Source: a virus
Direction: 5' to 3' (one strand)
Virus record (IMG/VR): IMGVR_UViG_3300042988_000668
Span: 1 to 25,196 of that record
DNA: 25,196 bases
Part shown: one piece after another, positions 1-5,803 of the stretch
Layout of the letters: each line of letters begins with the position of its first letter
How positions within the stretch are numbered: the stretch's first letter is position 1
The notes under the pieces: model-generated
Told to the model about the DNA's origin: nothing
Databases searched by the model: none
Seen by the model: the letters and a program-made list of their open reading frames with translations, nothing else
Position numbers and translations under genes: made by a program

Positions 1-6
1 GAAGCT

Positions 7-189
7 ATGATTGCGCTGGCTTATGGCTTCAAAGTTAAAAACTCGTGCTATAAAACTCTTGTATTCCACTCAGACGGAAAGCAACTTTTTTACACAGGTA
101 AAACTGGTGTTTGTGTTTCTGGAGTAGTGCCAAGGGAGATCGAAGCTGATTGGTTTATTGTTGAAGGGGAAAACAATGAAAGCTTATAG
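7..189 (+). CDS. Small hypothetical protein, 5' end possibly outside window
   Basis: This 60-residue ORF ends in TAG at 189. The reading frame is open to the left edge, so the ATG at 7 may be internal and the true start may lie outside the window; no ribosome binding site can be judged. The protein is mixed polar and beta-prone, with two cysteines (C14, C36) and no recognisable domain. It overlaps the start of the next gene by 14 bases, as is typical of this cluster. I do not recognise a family, so no function is offered. Confidence 0.55.
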   Translation: MIALAYGFKVKNSCYKTLVFHSDGKQLFYTGKTGVCVSGVVPREIEADWFIVEGENNESL

Positions 190-457
190 AACTTTAGACG
201 GAAGTATGAAGGTTTGCGTTTGTGAGAATTGCCGCAAGGAAATGCTTGCAGATGGTGAACACGAGGGCCAGAAATTTACTGAGATTGATCAGCAGGTTCT
301 AGCGGAGTTGTCCGAGGATGGTGTTATCAAGTGTTTCTACTGTACTGAATCACTAGACTTTGATGGCTCAATTCTTATGGAATTTGAATATGATGATCAA
401 GCCTGGTGCGATACGTACAAAGAGCTAAATGAGTGGGTGAATAATCAACGAAGATAA
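176..457 (+). CDS. Small zinc-ribbon-like protein
   Basis: A 93-residue protein starting at the ATG at 176, which has AAGGGG about 8 bases upstream. An in-frame TTG at 158 is less likely. Two CxxC knuckles are visible, CENC near residue 18 and CFYC near residue 55, separated by an acidic segment. This spacing is compatible with a four-cysteine zinc ribbon. The C-terminal third is acidic and aromatic. It overlaps the preceding gene and is followed by the only sizeable non-coding gap of the plus-strand cluster, which holds a terminator. The zinc-ribbon call is inferred from cysteine spacing only, and the biological role is unknown. Confidence 0.72.
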   Translation: MKAYRTLDGSMKVCVCENCRKEMLADGEHEGQKFTEIDQQVLAELSEDGVIKCFYCTESLDFDGSILMEFEYDDQAWCDTYKELNEWVNNQRR

Positions 458-467
458 GTTTTTTCCG

Positions 468-521
468 ATGAATCCAATGCACCCACAGAAGAAGCATCGG
501 AGGAGAAATAGTAGGCCATAA
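468..521 (+). CDS. Possible 17-aa basic leader peptide
   Basis: A very short ORF (17 codons plus TAA) lies between the zinc-ribbon gene and the terminator at 546-579. Its product would be strongly basic (KKHRRR). The ribosome binding site is weak. The frame is open a few codons further upstream, so it may instead be a remnant of a longer gene. It is listed because a short ORF just before a terminator can be a leader peptide, but nothing beyond position and composition supports that. Confidence 0.2.
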   Translation: MNPMHPQKKHRRRNSRP

Positions 522-545
522 CGTAGGATAGTTCCTGTCCAATGT

Positions 546-579
546 GGCCCCGAATTGGTACTAAGATCGGGGCTTTTTT
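546..579 (+). terminator. Rho-independent terminator
   Basis: GCCCCGA (547-553) pairs perfectly with TCGGGGC (567-573), with a flanking G-T wobble and a 13-base loop, and is followed directly by six T residues (574-579). This is a canonical intrinsic terminator for rightward transcription. It lies only 15 bases before the ATG of the next gene. It therefore either ends the upstream operon or acts as an attenuator or antitermination point for the downstream cluster. Confidence 0.85.
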
Positions 580-593
580 AAAGGGGGCATAAA

Positions 594-929
594 ATGGACG
601 CAAAGCGATACGATAAGAAAATTGCAGAACTTGAACAGTCATTACAAGATGCAAAAACTAGCTATACCTATCAGGTGGATAGGCTATCTAAGGCTCAACG
701 AGAAAAGGAACGAGACAGAGAGAAAATGCTTTCTGGCTTGTTGACATTTCTTACTGAGTTAAATTCAAAATTAGGAGCAATCCAGGCGCAGATTATGACA
801 ACAATGGTACAGGTTCAGAAATTATACTCTGAGGATTCTCAAGAGCGTATTAAGAAAATTAACGAGGCTATGAGCTTTATCTCGTTAGGCCATACGGCTG
901 AGGCTGATTTTGAAGAACTGGAGGACTAA
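594..929 (+). CDS. Coiled-coil hypothetical protein
   Basis: A 111-residue protein preceded by AAAGGGGG at good distance from the ATG. Residues about 1-48 are highly charged with heptad-like spacing of hydrophobic residues. A second helical stretch follows at about 50-85, and the acidic C-terminus ends EELED. The whole protein is predicted, by inspection, to be helical or coiled coil. It is the first gene after the terminator at 546-579 and its stop overlaps the next start (TAATG). It has no enzyme motif or recognised family. A structural or host-protein-binding role would fit the composition, but that is speculation. Confidence 0.75.
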   Translation: MDAKRYDKKIAELEQSLQDAKTSYTYQVDRLSKAQREKERDREKMLSGLLTFLTELNSKLGAIQAQIMTTMVQVQKLYSEDSQERIKKINEAMSFISLGHTAEADFEELED

Positions 930-1201
930 TGAAAACAGCATCAATACTAGTATTCGTAATGACTGACAACAACTCAAGCTACACGTGTGGTATTTGTAAT
1001 GAGACTTTTTTATTTGATAGCGATTGGGATGATGATGCAGCAAAAAAGCAAGCTGTTGAAACCTTTCCTGAATGTGCAGGCGATCCAACTGATATTGTCT
1101 GCGATGATTGCTATAAGAAATTTTACTCTGATTACTTAAAGAATAAAGAAGAATATATTCAGTATCGAGAACAGCAATTAAAGGATAGTAACGATGACTG
1201 A
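929..1201 (+). CDS. Small zinc-ribbon-like protein
   Basis: A 90-residue protein. The ATG at 929 overlaps the previous stop and has GGAGG six bases upstream, so it is preferred over the ATG at 959. Cysteine pairs CGIC (about residues 20-23) and CDDC (about 58-61) could bind one zinc ion. Between them is an acidic DSDWDDD stretch, and the C-terminus is charged and helical. The N-terminus (MKTASILVFVM) is mildly hydrophobic but too short for a clear signal peptide. The cysteine layout resembles phage zinc-ribbon proteins of unknown function. The partner is not predictable. Confidence 0.7.
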   Translation: MKTASILVFVMTDNNSSYTCGICNETFLFDSDWDDDAAKKQAVETFPECAGDPTDIVCDDCYKKFYSDYLKNKEEYIQYREQQLKDSNDD

Positions 1202-1472
1202 CTTAAACAAATACATCGAGCTTAAAAAGGCGGTTGGGGAGTGGATAGACTCAATTAAAACAGCCAACGCCATGACCTGCGACAAATGCCCAGAAGATAT
1301 GAGGCGTTATTATAAGGCAGAAAGAAAGATTGGCCAAGCAGAGTCTAAGATAATGAATATTTACCATGAGATGAAAGATAGCCAATTAGAGCTAGTACCG
1401 ACACCATTCATAGACTTTACAGAAACCAAGAGTAATCGCAAATGGGTTACTAAAGAGCAGATGGAGGACTAG
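1194..1472 (+). CDS. Helical hypothetical protein with one CxxC
   Basis: A 92-residue protein whose ATG lies inside the end of the previous gene, with AAAGGA upstream. It is mostly helical and charged. A single CDKC motif occurs near residue 29, so if it binds metal it would need to dimerise or use other ligands. The C-terminal half holds a VPTPFIDFTETK segment that may be an extended strand or linker. I do not recognise a family. Translational coupling to its neighbour suggests joint expression with the zinc-ribbon gene upstream. Confidence 0.7.
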   Translation: MTDLNKYIELKKAVGEWIDSIKTANAMTCDKCPEDMRRYYKAERKIGQAESKIMNIYHEMKDSQLELVPTPFIDFTETKSNRKWVTKEQMED

Positions 1473-1643
1473 ATGAAACACTTAATATTTATTTTAAGCG
1501 CAGCAATTCTTGTTAGTGGATGTAGCAAATTTAACTCAGCTACTAGCGACTGCAAAAGGCAGAAGATAGAGGGCGTAGATTGCGTTGCCTGTTTCACTTT
1601 TAAAAGTGCCGTTGCCATTGATTGTAATTGGGAGGCGAAATGA
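1473..1643 (+). CDS. Small cysteine-rich lipoprotein
   Basis: A 56-residue gene starting at an ATG directly after the previous stop, with GGAGG upstream. The N-terminus MKHLIFILSAAILVSGC is a classical type II signal peptide with lipobox VSGC at residues 14-17. Lipidation would fall on C17. The +2 residue is Ser, which in E. coli rules favours the outer membrane. The mature part of about 40 residues carries four more cysteines (27, 37, 40, 51), allowing two disulphides in the periplasm. Its stop overlaps the next ATG (ATGA). Small phage lipoproteins made early often block superinfection (for example T5 Llp). That role is possible here by analogy, with no sequence similarity claimed. Confidence 0.8.
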   Translation: MKHLIFILSAAILVSGCSKFNSATSDCKRQKIEGVDCVACFTFKSAVAIDCNWEAK

Positions 1644-2020
1644 ACAGCACAGAAGCGATTCGATTACTTCAAGATTTAACCAATGGCACAGCCTCTATAG
1701 AAGATAGCTGCCTGATTAGTGTGCGTGAGATTGCAGATGTAACTATAACAATCCAGCAACTCTCCACCGAGAACGAGCAGCTAAAGGCGCAACTGGCAAC
1801 AGCGATAGTGCCTCGCTTCAAAGTTGGCGATACCGTTTTTGTAACTGATATTAGAGGCGGAGTTTACAACGATAAGATTGCAGGTGTGGAGGTTCGCTAT
1901 TTAAGCGAAGTATTTTATGACGATTCAGAGCCAGAAATCGAGCCTATGGAATATCACGAAAAGCAAATCTTTTCTAGCCAGCAAGAAGCCCAAGCGAGCT
2001 TGAACCAGAAGGAGGGGTGA
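1640..2020 (+). CDS. Coiled coil plus SH3-like barrel protein
   Basis: A 126-residue protein. The ATG at 1640 overlaps the lipoprotein stop and has GGGAGG at ideal spacing, so an upstream in-frame TTG at 1628 is rejected. Residues about 30-55 look like a short coiled coil. Residues about 58-126 start with FKVGDTVFVTD and end with an 'iF.S.qEA' segment. This matches a small beta-barrel pattern often seen in phage early proteins (KxGDxVy ... then a C-terminal strand/helix with F.s..eA). The next gene has the same opening pattern. The function of that family is not known to me, and the barrel fold is inferred by motif only. Confidence 0.7.
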   Translation: MNSTEAIRLLQDLTNGTASIEDSCLISVREIADVTITIQQLSTENEQLKAQLATAIVPRFKVGDTVFVTDIRGGVYNDKIAGVEVRYLSEVFYDDSEPEIEPMEYHEKQIFSSQQEAQASLNQKEG

Positions 2021-2023
2021 TAG

Positions 2024-2269
2024 GTGGAAATTAAGTTCAATACTAAATTTGAAATAGGTCAAACAGTCTATTGGTTTATTGGTTACGACATCAGAAAGGG
2101 GAAAGTTAGTTGGATTATACTAGAAGGCTTCCCCGATGGAAATGATAACTCAATCCCAAACTGGAAAGCTAAGTACCGAGTTGAATATTTTAACGGCATG
2201 ACTTGCCATGATTCAATTTTAGAAGATTGCTTATATGGAAGTTTAACAGAAATACAGGAATCAAAGTGA
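2024..2269 (+). CDS. SH3-like barrel small protein
   Basis: An 81-residue protein with a GTG start at 2024, chosen because GGAGGGG lies about seven bases upstream. It begins with KFEIGQTVYWFIG, followed by a basic turn and 'GKVSWIILEGF'. A strand-like 'KYRVEYFNG' follows, with a short acidic tail. The pattern parallels the C-terminal half of the gene just upstream, suggesting two related single-domain beta-barrel proteins. Its TGA overlaps the GTG of the next gene. No catalytic residues are evident. Confidence 0.7.
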   Translation: MEIKFNTKFEIGQTVYWFIGYDIRKGKVSWIILEGFPDGNDNSIPNWKAKYRVEYFNGMTCHDSILEDCLYGSLTEIQESK

Positions 2270-2547
2270 CTGAACTAGAAGGATTATTAGACGAAGCATT
2301 AAACGAGTGGGTAGCGCCAGAAGTTACAATAGACGGATGCTTTACTGATAGAGGCAAAGAAATGTTCGATGCAGCGTTTGCCTTTTGTACTTCAAGCGAA
2401 GGTATAGAGTTTTTAAGGCAAGTTGCTGACAAGGCAGCGCATGAAGCTATCGGCGTAACTGATTGCTCCGATGGCACTACATGTTTGAATGATAATTTCA
2501 GGGATTGGTGGCATAAGTTTTCTACTAAAGGAGTGTGGATAAGATGA
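2266..2547 (+). CDS. WW-motif family protein A
   Basis: A 93-residue protein. The GTG at 2266 overlaps the previous stop (GTGA) and has CAGGAA upstream; the earlier in-frame TTG at 2227 lacks support. A helical segment 'FLRQVADKAAHEAIG' is followed by a variable loop and then 'NFRDWWHKF' near the C-terminus. The same order (helix ending in A.EA, loop, F..WW.KF) occurs in the proteins at 3713-4018 and 4213-4461, so I treat the three as a paralogous family. It contains several cysteines. The function is unknown. Confidence 0.7.
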   Translation: MTELEGLLDEALNEWVAPEVTIDGCFTDRGKEMFDAAFAFCTSSEGIEFLRQVADKAAHEAIGVTDCSDGTTCLNDNFRDWWHKFSTKGVWIR

Positions 2548-2837
2548 AAGACTGGAAAGTTGGTGATGAGTTCTATTGTAAGGATTCTCACTTAGCAAAG
2601 AGGATTATTACTGCGATTGCACCACTAGGATTTGACGAAGATAGAAACTACTTTTGGTATGAAGAAACAAATTGCTTAGGGCAAATAGAGAAGCGATTTA
2701 CTGATGAGCCTTTAGAGCTTCAAGGGGCTATTGTTTACGCTCAAGAGAATGAGGATTTTTGGGCGCATATAAAGAGAGAATTACTACTAGAGGAAGATAA
2801 TCAATTTGACGAGGCAGAGTTAAGGGAGGAAACCTAA
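2544..2837 (+). CDS. Small protein with SH3-like N-terminus
   Basis: A 97-residue protein. The ATG at 2544 overlaps the previous stop (ATGA) with AAAGGAG about ten bases upstream; a GTG at 2535 would sit too close to that site. It opens MKDWKVGDEFYCKDS, again the K-V-G-D-x-[VF] signature seen in two upstream genes. It then runs through aromatic beta-like segments and ends in a strongly acidic helix. It is probably a diverged member of the same small-barrel group, and this assignment is weaker than for the other two. Confidence 0.7.
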   Translation: MKDWKVGDEFYCKDSHLAKRIITAIAPLGFDEDRNYFWYEETNCLGQIEKRFTDEPLELQGAIVYAQENEDFWAHIKRELLLEEDNQFDEAELREET

Positions 2838-3097
2838 TGAAATACTACGGAGAAGATATGAACAATCGTTGGATTGATTGCTACCTAGATGGAACACTAG
2901 AAGAGAAGAGACAAACTGCGAAGTTTGCCATTCAAGATGCAATTAGAGAGGCAATTAGAAGATTGGGGGATTTAGTCGAACGCCCAACGGAAGATGATGT
3001 TATTTGCGCTTGTAATTCTTGTTTTGAAGAAGCGCAGGATATTCTAAAAGATATGATAGGAGATGATAAGCATGAACAACGAGAAAGCACTAGATAA
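2837..3097 (+). CDS. Helical hypothetical protein with C-x-C-x2-C
   Basis: An 86-residue protein preceded by GGGAGGAA, with its ATG overlapping the previous TAA (TAATG). It has a basic-acidic helix (about 22-50) and a CACNSC cluster near residue 57 before a final acidic helix. The cluster could bind metal, but no second pair is present. The 3' end overlaps the next gene by 26 bases in another frame. I do not recognise a family. Confidence 0.65.
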   Translation: MKYYGEDMNNRWIDCYLDGTLEEKRQTAKFAIQDAIREAIRRLGDLVERPTEDDVICACNSCFEEAQDILKDMIGDDKHEQRESTR

Positions 3098-3365
3098 CAT
3101 CTGGCAGGACTACAAAGGATTAGAAAACCCTGCGGACTTTGAAGAACTTATGGCAGAGCATCACTTCAAAAATGGTTTTAGGGCGGGATATTCTTGTCTC
3201 AGAAGCCAGTGGTATCAATATTTTAATCGCATGATTAATATTGCTCACGCTCAAGGAACGCAAGAGAAAGGGTTTCGAGATTTAGTTGCCGTATTAAGCC
3301 AATGGAATCAGGACATGATTCTCAGTCAAAAGACAACCAGCAACCAGCCTAGCGGAAAGGAGTGA
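3072..3365 (+). CDS. Helical hypothetical protein
   Basis: A 97-residue protein. The ATG at 3072 is chosen over the ATG at 3063 because AGGAG ends at 3062, giving a nine-base spacer to 3072 and none to 3063. The segment 'HHFKNGFRAGYSCLRSQWYQYF' (split here as HHFKNGFRAGYSC plus LRSQWYQYF) recalls small phage proteins with a 'F..G..ag' helix, otherwise unassigned. It is aromatic-rich with no metal-binding pair. It lies inside the tightly packed cluster and overlaps the gene upstream. Confidence 0.65.
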   Translation: MNNEKALDNIWQDYKGLENPADFEELMAEHHFKNGFRAGYSCLRSQWYQYFNRMINIAHAQGTQEKGFRDLVAVLSQWNQDMILSQKTTSNQPSGKE

Positions 3366-3369
3366 GGGG

Positions 3370-3612
3370 ATGAAATTACACTTCAAAACTACTTATCTGG
3401 TTTGGGAGGATAAGCACCGAAGTCGATGCTGCTCTATCCCATGCCCCTGCTGCAAGGGCAGTATGTTTATTGAAAAGAATGAGTATCGAGATAATGAGTG
3501 GCAAACTTGCTGCTCAAGTTGTGGATTATGCTTCCCTAGTAATAAAAAGCGAGAGGACGCAGTTAAACTTAGCTTATCGTTACATAGTAAAATTACTAAA
3601 GGCACAAAATGA
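3370..3612 (+). CDS. Zinc-finger protein, Lar-like (restriction alleviation) candidate
   Basis: An 80-residue protein preceded by AAAGGAG. It has a cysteine-rich core: CPCCKG near residue 25, then W-x-x-C-C-S-S-C-G near residue 45, then a 'KKREDAVKLS' helix. The order CPxC(G/K)G ... CxxCG ... E-A is the layout of small phage zinc fingers in the Lar/restriction-alleviation family, whose first member in Rac prophage modulates EcoKI. The match is by motif only and the usual W-N ending is absent, so the specific role is tentative. Metal binding is more secure. Its stop overlaps the next ATG. Confidence 0.68.
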   Translation: MKLHFKTTYLVWEDKHRSRCCSIPCPCCKGSMFIEKNEYRDNEWQTCCSSCGLCFPSNKKREDAVKLSLSLHSKITKGTK

Positions 3613-3716
3613 CTAAGCCGAAAGCGATTACTTTCTGGTACGGCTGGATTTGGGGCTTTACTTACGGCCTAATAGCTTCCCTAGTTTTAGCTTTATTTTT
3701 CTACGAGGTAAAATGA
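3609..3716 (+). CDS. 35-aa single-span membrane peptide
   Basis: A very short gene, ATG at 3609 overlapping the previous stop (ATGA) and its own TGA overlapping the next ATG. The peptide has a short N-terminal part with two lysines, several tryptophans and tyrosines around residues 10-19, then a hydrophobic segment (about residues 14-32) ending F-F-Y-E-V-K. This is a plausible one-pass inner-membrane protein. The perfect two-sided start/stop coupling supports its reality despite its length. There is no strong Shine-Dalgarno sequence of its own, so coupling may be needed for expression. The function is unknown. Confidence 0.6.
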   Translation: MTKPKAITFWYGWIWGFTYGLIASLVLALFFYEVK

Positions 3717-4018
3717 AAACCTATAAAACCCTAGTTACCGAGGCTGCGGAGAAGTATGCGGATTGGCACGTTGATTTAAGCGATCCTGAAGCTGATGAGG
3801 AATCCATGAAAGAACATGCGTTTTGTTCGAATCATTGTGCGTCAGTACTGGAGTCGCCTGTAGTTAAAGAGCTAATCGAGCAGATTGCGAGGGAGGCACA
3901 ATTAAATAATTGTCCTGAGATTCTAATTAAGAAGGGTCAAATATCTTATTATCATACACCTTTTAATTGTGATTGGTGGGCTAAGTTTATGGGAGGGGAA
4001 GATGGCGATAAAGTATAA
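3713..4018 (+). CDS. WW-motif family protein B
   Basis: A 101-residue protein starting at the ATG at 3713 with GAGGT five bases upstream; a longer in-frame start at 3650 would run through the membrane peptide gene and is rejected. The helix 'VVKELIEQIAREAQ' is followed by a loop with a cysteine and then 'FNCDWWAKF' near the C-terminus. This order matches the proteins at 2266-2547 and 4213-4461. A CSNHC segment lies near residue 38, and the N-terminal third is acidic. No function is known to me. Confidence 0.7.
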   Translation: MKTYKTLVTEAAEKYADWHVDLSDPEADEESMKEHAFCSNHCASVLESPVVKELIEQIAREAQLNNCPEILIKKGQISYYHTPFNCDWWAKFMGGEDGDKV

Positions 4019-4220
4019 CCTCATAGCCAGTTACGGAATAGGAATAGCCTACTGTAAGTGCGGTGGCTACGTTAAGCAATGCGACAATTTAGGGAGCAAT
4101 CTCACAATAATCTGCATTAGATGTAAGAGCGTCTATGAATTGAACTTTGTAAAAGTACCTAAAAAAAGAATAGATCCTAAGTGGCTAAGAGCAATAATAA
4201 AGGAGGTGCAAGGTGAGTAA
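4002..4220 (+). CDS. Small zinc-ribbon protein
   Basis: A 72-residue protein. The ATG at 4002 lies within the end of the previous gene and has GGAGGGG just upstream; the in-frame ATG at 3969 lacks a ribosome binding site. Knuckles CKCGG (about residue 18) and CIRC (about residue 38) form a compact zinc ribbon with beta-like sequence between them, followed by a basic, helical tail (KVPKKRIDPKW). The fold call is good but the partner or nucleic-acid target is unknown. Confidence 0.72.
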   Translation: MAIKYNLIASYGIGIAYCKCGGYVKQCDNLGSNLTIICIRCKSVYELNFVKVPKKRIDPKWLRAIIKEVQGE

Positions 4221-4461
4221 GTCAATAGCGGAGCGATTTGCAGATTTTGCAGTTAAAATGGACTTCTCGACTTTCTCTGTAGTTGAGATAGTTAGTTGGT
4301 TAAGTAAGCAATCAGAGAATCGGCCAGTGTTCACGATTGATGAGGTTGAGGCGATTGCTAGAGAGTCCGCTTTTCGTATCGCTGTTAATGGAGAGCAAAC
4401 TAAAGGGCATTTTAATTGGTGGCAAGCCAAGAAGGCTGAATTATTGAAGGGGAAGGTATGA
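4213..4461 (+). CDS. WW-motif family protein C
   Basis: An 82-residue protein with a GTG start at 4213, supported by AGGAGGT six bases upstream. After an N-terminal helical part it shows 'VEAIARESAFRIA', a short loop and 'HFNWWQAKKAEL' near the C-terminus. This is the shortest of three proteins sharing helix + loop + F-x(0-2)-WW. Its stop overlaps the next ATG (ATGA). The shared motif suggests a common fold or partner, but the function is not known. Confidence 0.72.
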   Translation: MSKSIAERFADFAVKMDFSTFSVVEIVSWLSKQSENRPVFTIDEVEAIARESAFRIAVNGEQTKGHFNWWQAKKAELLKGKV

Positions 4462-4745
4462 GCGAGAATCCACTAGATGCTAAATTAGGGCCTACTTTAA
4501 TCTGGGTAATGAAAGATTTATCGTGGTTTGAATACCCGACTAAGATCGGGGAGATTAAAAATGTGCATGAAGCACAGCAAACATACTTGCAGCATAGTGC
4601 TTTAACTATGACCCTAGACCATCCGATTAAAAATACGCACCAATGTCAAAAGACTATACTAAAAAAATACAGACTTTTAAGGAAAAAAGTATTGGAACAA
4701 CTAGACGCAGATATTGAAGCGATTAAAGAGGCGTTTGTTATATGA
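4458..4745 (+). CDS. Hypothetical protein with C-terminal basic helix
   Basis: A 95-residue protein with GAAGGGGAAGGT before the ATG at 4458, which overlaps the previous stop. The first half is mixed and aromatic. The second half (from about residue 60) is a lysine-rich helix ending in an acidic segment. No conserved motif was recognised. The coding sequence contains a small CCCGA/TCGGG hairpin (4535-4550) whose right arm repeats 13 bases of the terminator at 546-579. It has no T run, so I give it no function. Confidence 0.68.
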   Translation: MSENPLDAKLGPTLIWVMKDLSWFEYPTKIGEIKNVHEAQQTYLQHSALTMTLDHPIKNTHQCQKTILKKYRLLRKKVLEQLDADIEAIKEAFVI

Positions 4746-5050
4746 CTAAGCGAAAGTTTGGCCGCCAGAAGCGGAGGCATTACAAGCAGGGGCTACACTG
4801 GAAACAACGAGGGATAGACTATACTGCGTTCTTAATTGGACAAAGGTTAGTCGATTACATAGCTAACACAAAAGAGTTTCAAGATGCCGTATCAACTACG
4901 ATTACTGAGTTTTTGCTAACTAATAACTCAACAATAAAATATGAGTCTGATGGCACTTTTAAGGAATACAAGGGATCGGGAATAGGGCCAGTATTCACGC
5001 CATTTGATTATGAATTTGTACAATCTGAGAATGCAAAGGAGATAGAATGA
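4742..5050 (+). CDS. Hypothetical protein with basic N-terminus
   Basis: A 102-residue protein starting at an ATG that overlaps the previous stop (ATGA). Its own ribosome binding site is weak (AGAGG about 12 bases away), so translation probably depends on coupling. Residues 1-25 are strongly basic and resemble a nucleic-acid-binding tail. The middle is a helix, and the end is acidic and aromatic. No family was recognised. Nucleic-acid contact is only an inference from charge. Confidence 0.65.
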   Translation: MTKRKFGRQKRRHYKQGLHWKQRGIDYTAFLIGQRLVDYIANTKEFQDAVSTTITEFLLTNNSTIKYESDGTFKEYKGSGIGPVFTPFDYEFVQSENAKEIE

Positions 5051-5457
5051 CAGAAATTAAAACATTTGTAGATTTGAAAGGTGTTAGGGATTTGCATATA
5101 TTTGCAACTAACACAGGGCTTCAAATGAGATCGACAAGCGACAGTTTGTTAGGCGGTCGTGAAAATTGGTCGCTGCTATTAACTTGGGAAGATTTAGTAA
5201 AAGCAAAGGTTATGATGACTGAATTGTCTGAGCCAGAACCTACCGAGCTAGAGAAGGCGGCAAGGGAATGGGCTTTGAGCGTTCGAGAGGATGACAACTT
5301 CAGCAATCAGAGTTTTAGCGACCAGCAAAAAGATGCCTATATTCAAGGTGCGAAGTGGCTGGCTGAGAGGCTTATAGCCCCCACTGGCCAATGTGAAACC
5401 TGGCTAAGTATTGGCGCAAAAACCAAAGTAAGAGAACTAACCAAGACGAGGGAATAA
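5047..5457 (+). CDS. Hypothetical phage early protein
   Basis: A 136-residue protein, the longest of the plus-strand cluster, with its ATG overlapping the previous stop. The N-terminal about 55 residues are beta-like. A helical part carries 'LEKAAREWALS' and 'KDAYIQGAKWLAERL', a pattern common in phage and prophage hypothetical proteins (AA.eWa ... d.yi.GA.W). The C-terminus is basic. AAAGGAG lies upstream of the ATG. The conserved pattern suggests a real family, but I cannot attach a function. Confidence 0.7.
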   Translation: MTEIKTFVDLKGVRDLHIFATNTGLQMRSTSDSLLGGRENWSLLLTWEDLVKAKVMMTELSEPEPTELEKAAREWALSVREDDNFSNQSFSDQQKDAYIQGAKWLAERLIAPTGQCETWLSIGAKTKVRELTKTRE

Positions 5458-5634
5458 ATGAAGGTTCGGTTCTACTTAGTACCAGTGCCGAAAAGACGAA
5501 GTAAAAAGCGAGTGGCGTATACCCTGGTTGAGGTAATAGAGATCAACAACATCGTAAGACGTGCAACAGAGTTAGATAGAGAGCAGTACCCAGAAGAATA
5601 CAAGAAATATTTAAGGAGCAAAGAGAATGATTAG
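5458..5634 (+). CDS. 58-aa basic hypothetical protein
   Basis: A short gene with ATG at 5458, preceded by GAGGGA and starting directly after the previous stop. The product opens MKVRFYLVPVPKRRSKKR, then continues as a charged helix with the pattern EQYPEEYKKYLRS. It is rich in Lys, Arg and Glu. It overlaps the next gene by eight bases. The reading frame is uninterrupted and the ribosome binding site good, so I regard it as real. The function is unknown. Confidence 0.62.
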   Translation: MKVRFYLVPVPKRRSKKRVAYTLVEVIEINNIVRRATELDREQYPEEYKKYLRSKEND

Positions 5635-5803
5635 GTTTTACACAACAGTTTTAGGCGACAAGTTCTACTGTCAGATCAACACTTGCAAGTACTCTACCTT
5701 CAAATGGTGTAACTCACTTGAGGAAGTAATGAAGTTCTACGAGGAACACTTAGCTACTTTACAACAGTTGCCTGAATCTTCTTGTAAGACAGAAGCTGCT
5801 TGA
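5627..5803 (+). CDS. 58-aa hypothetical protein, last rightward gene
   Basis: A short gene with ATG at 5627 and AAGGAG eight bases upstream. The product begins MIRFYTTVLGDKFY and has five cysteines (including C15, C20 and C28) in a beta-like N-terminal half, then a helix 'LEEVMKFYEEHLATLQQL'. Its last 50 bases overlap, tail to tail, the end of the leftward gene at 5754-5981. No terminator is visible at this junction. No family was recognised. Confidence 0.62.
   Translation: MIRFYTTVLGDKFYCQINTCKYSTFKWCNSLEEVMKFYEEHLATLQQLPESSCKTEAA

Noticed and set aside
457-593. Promoter in the largest gap of the early cluster
   Set aside because: A TAGGAT box can be seen near 525 but no acceptable -35 element is found at the right distance.
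2190-2598. Minus-strand ORFs of 133 and 61 codons
   Set aside because: They oppose several well-supported, translationally coupled plus-strand genes and lack start signals.
4535-4551. CCCGA/TCGGG hairpin sharing 13 bases with the terminator at 546-579
   Set aside because: It lies inside a coding sequence, has no T run and could be a chance match; no further copies were seen.
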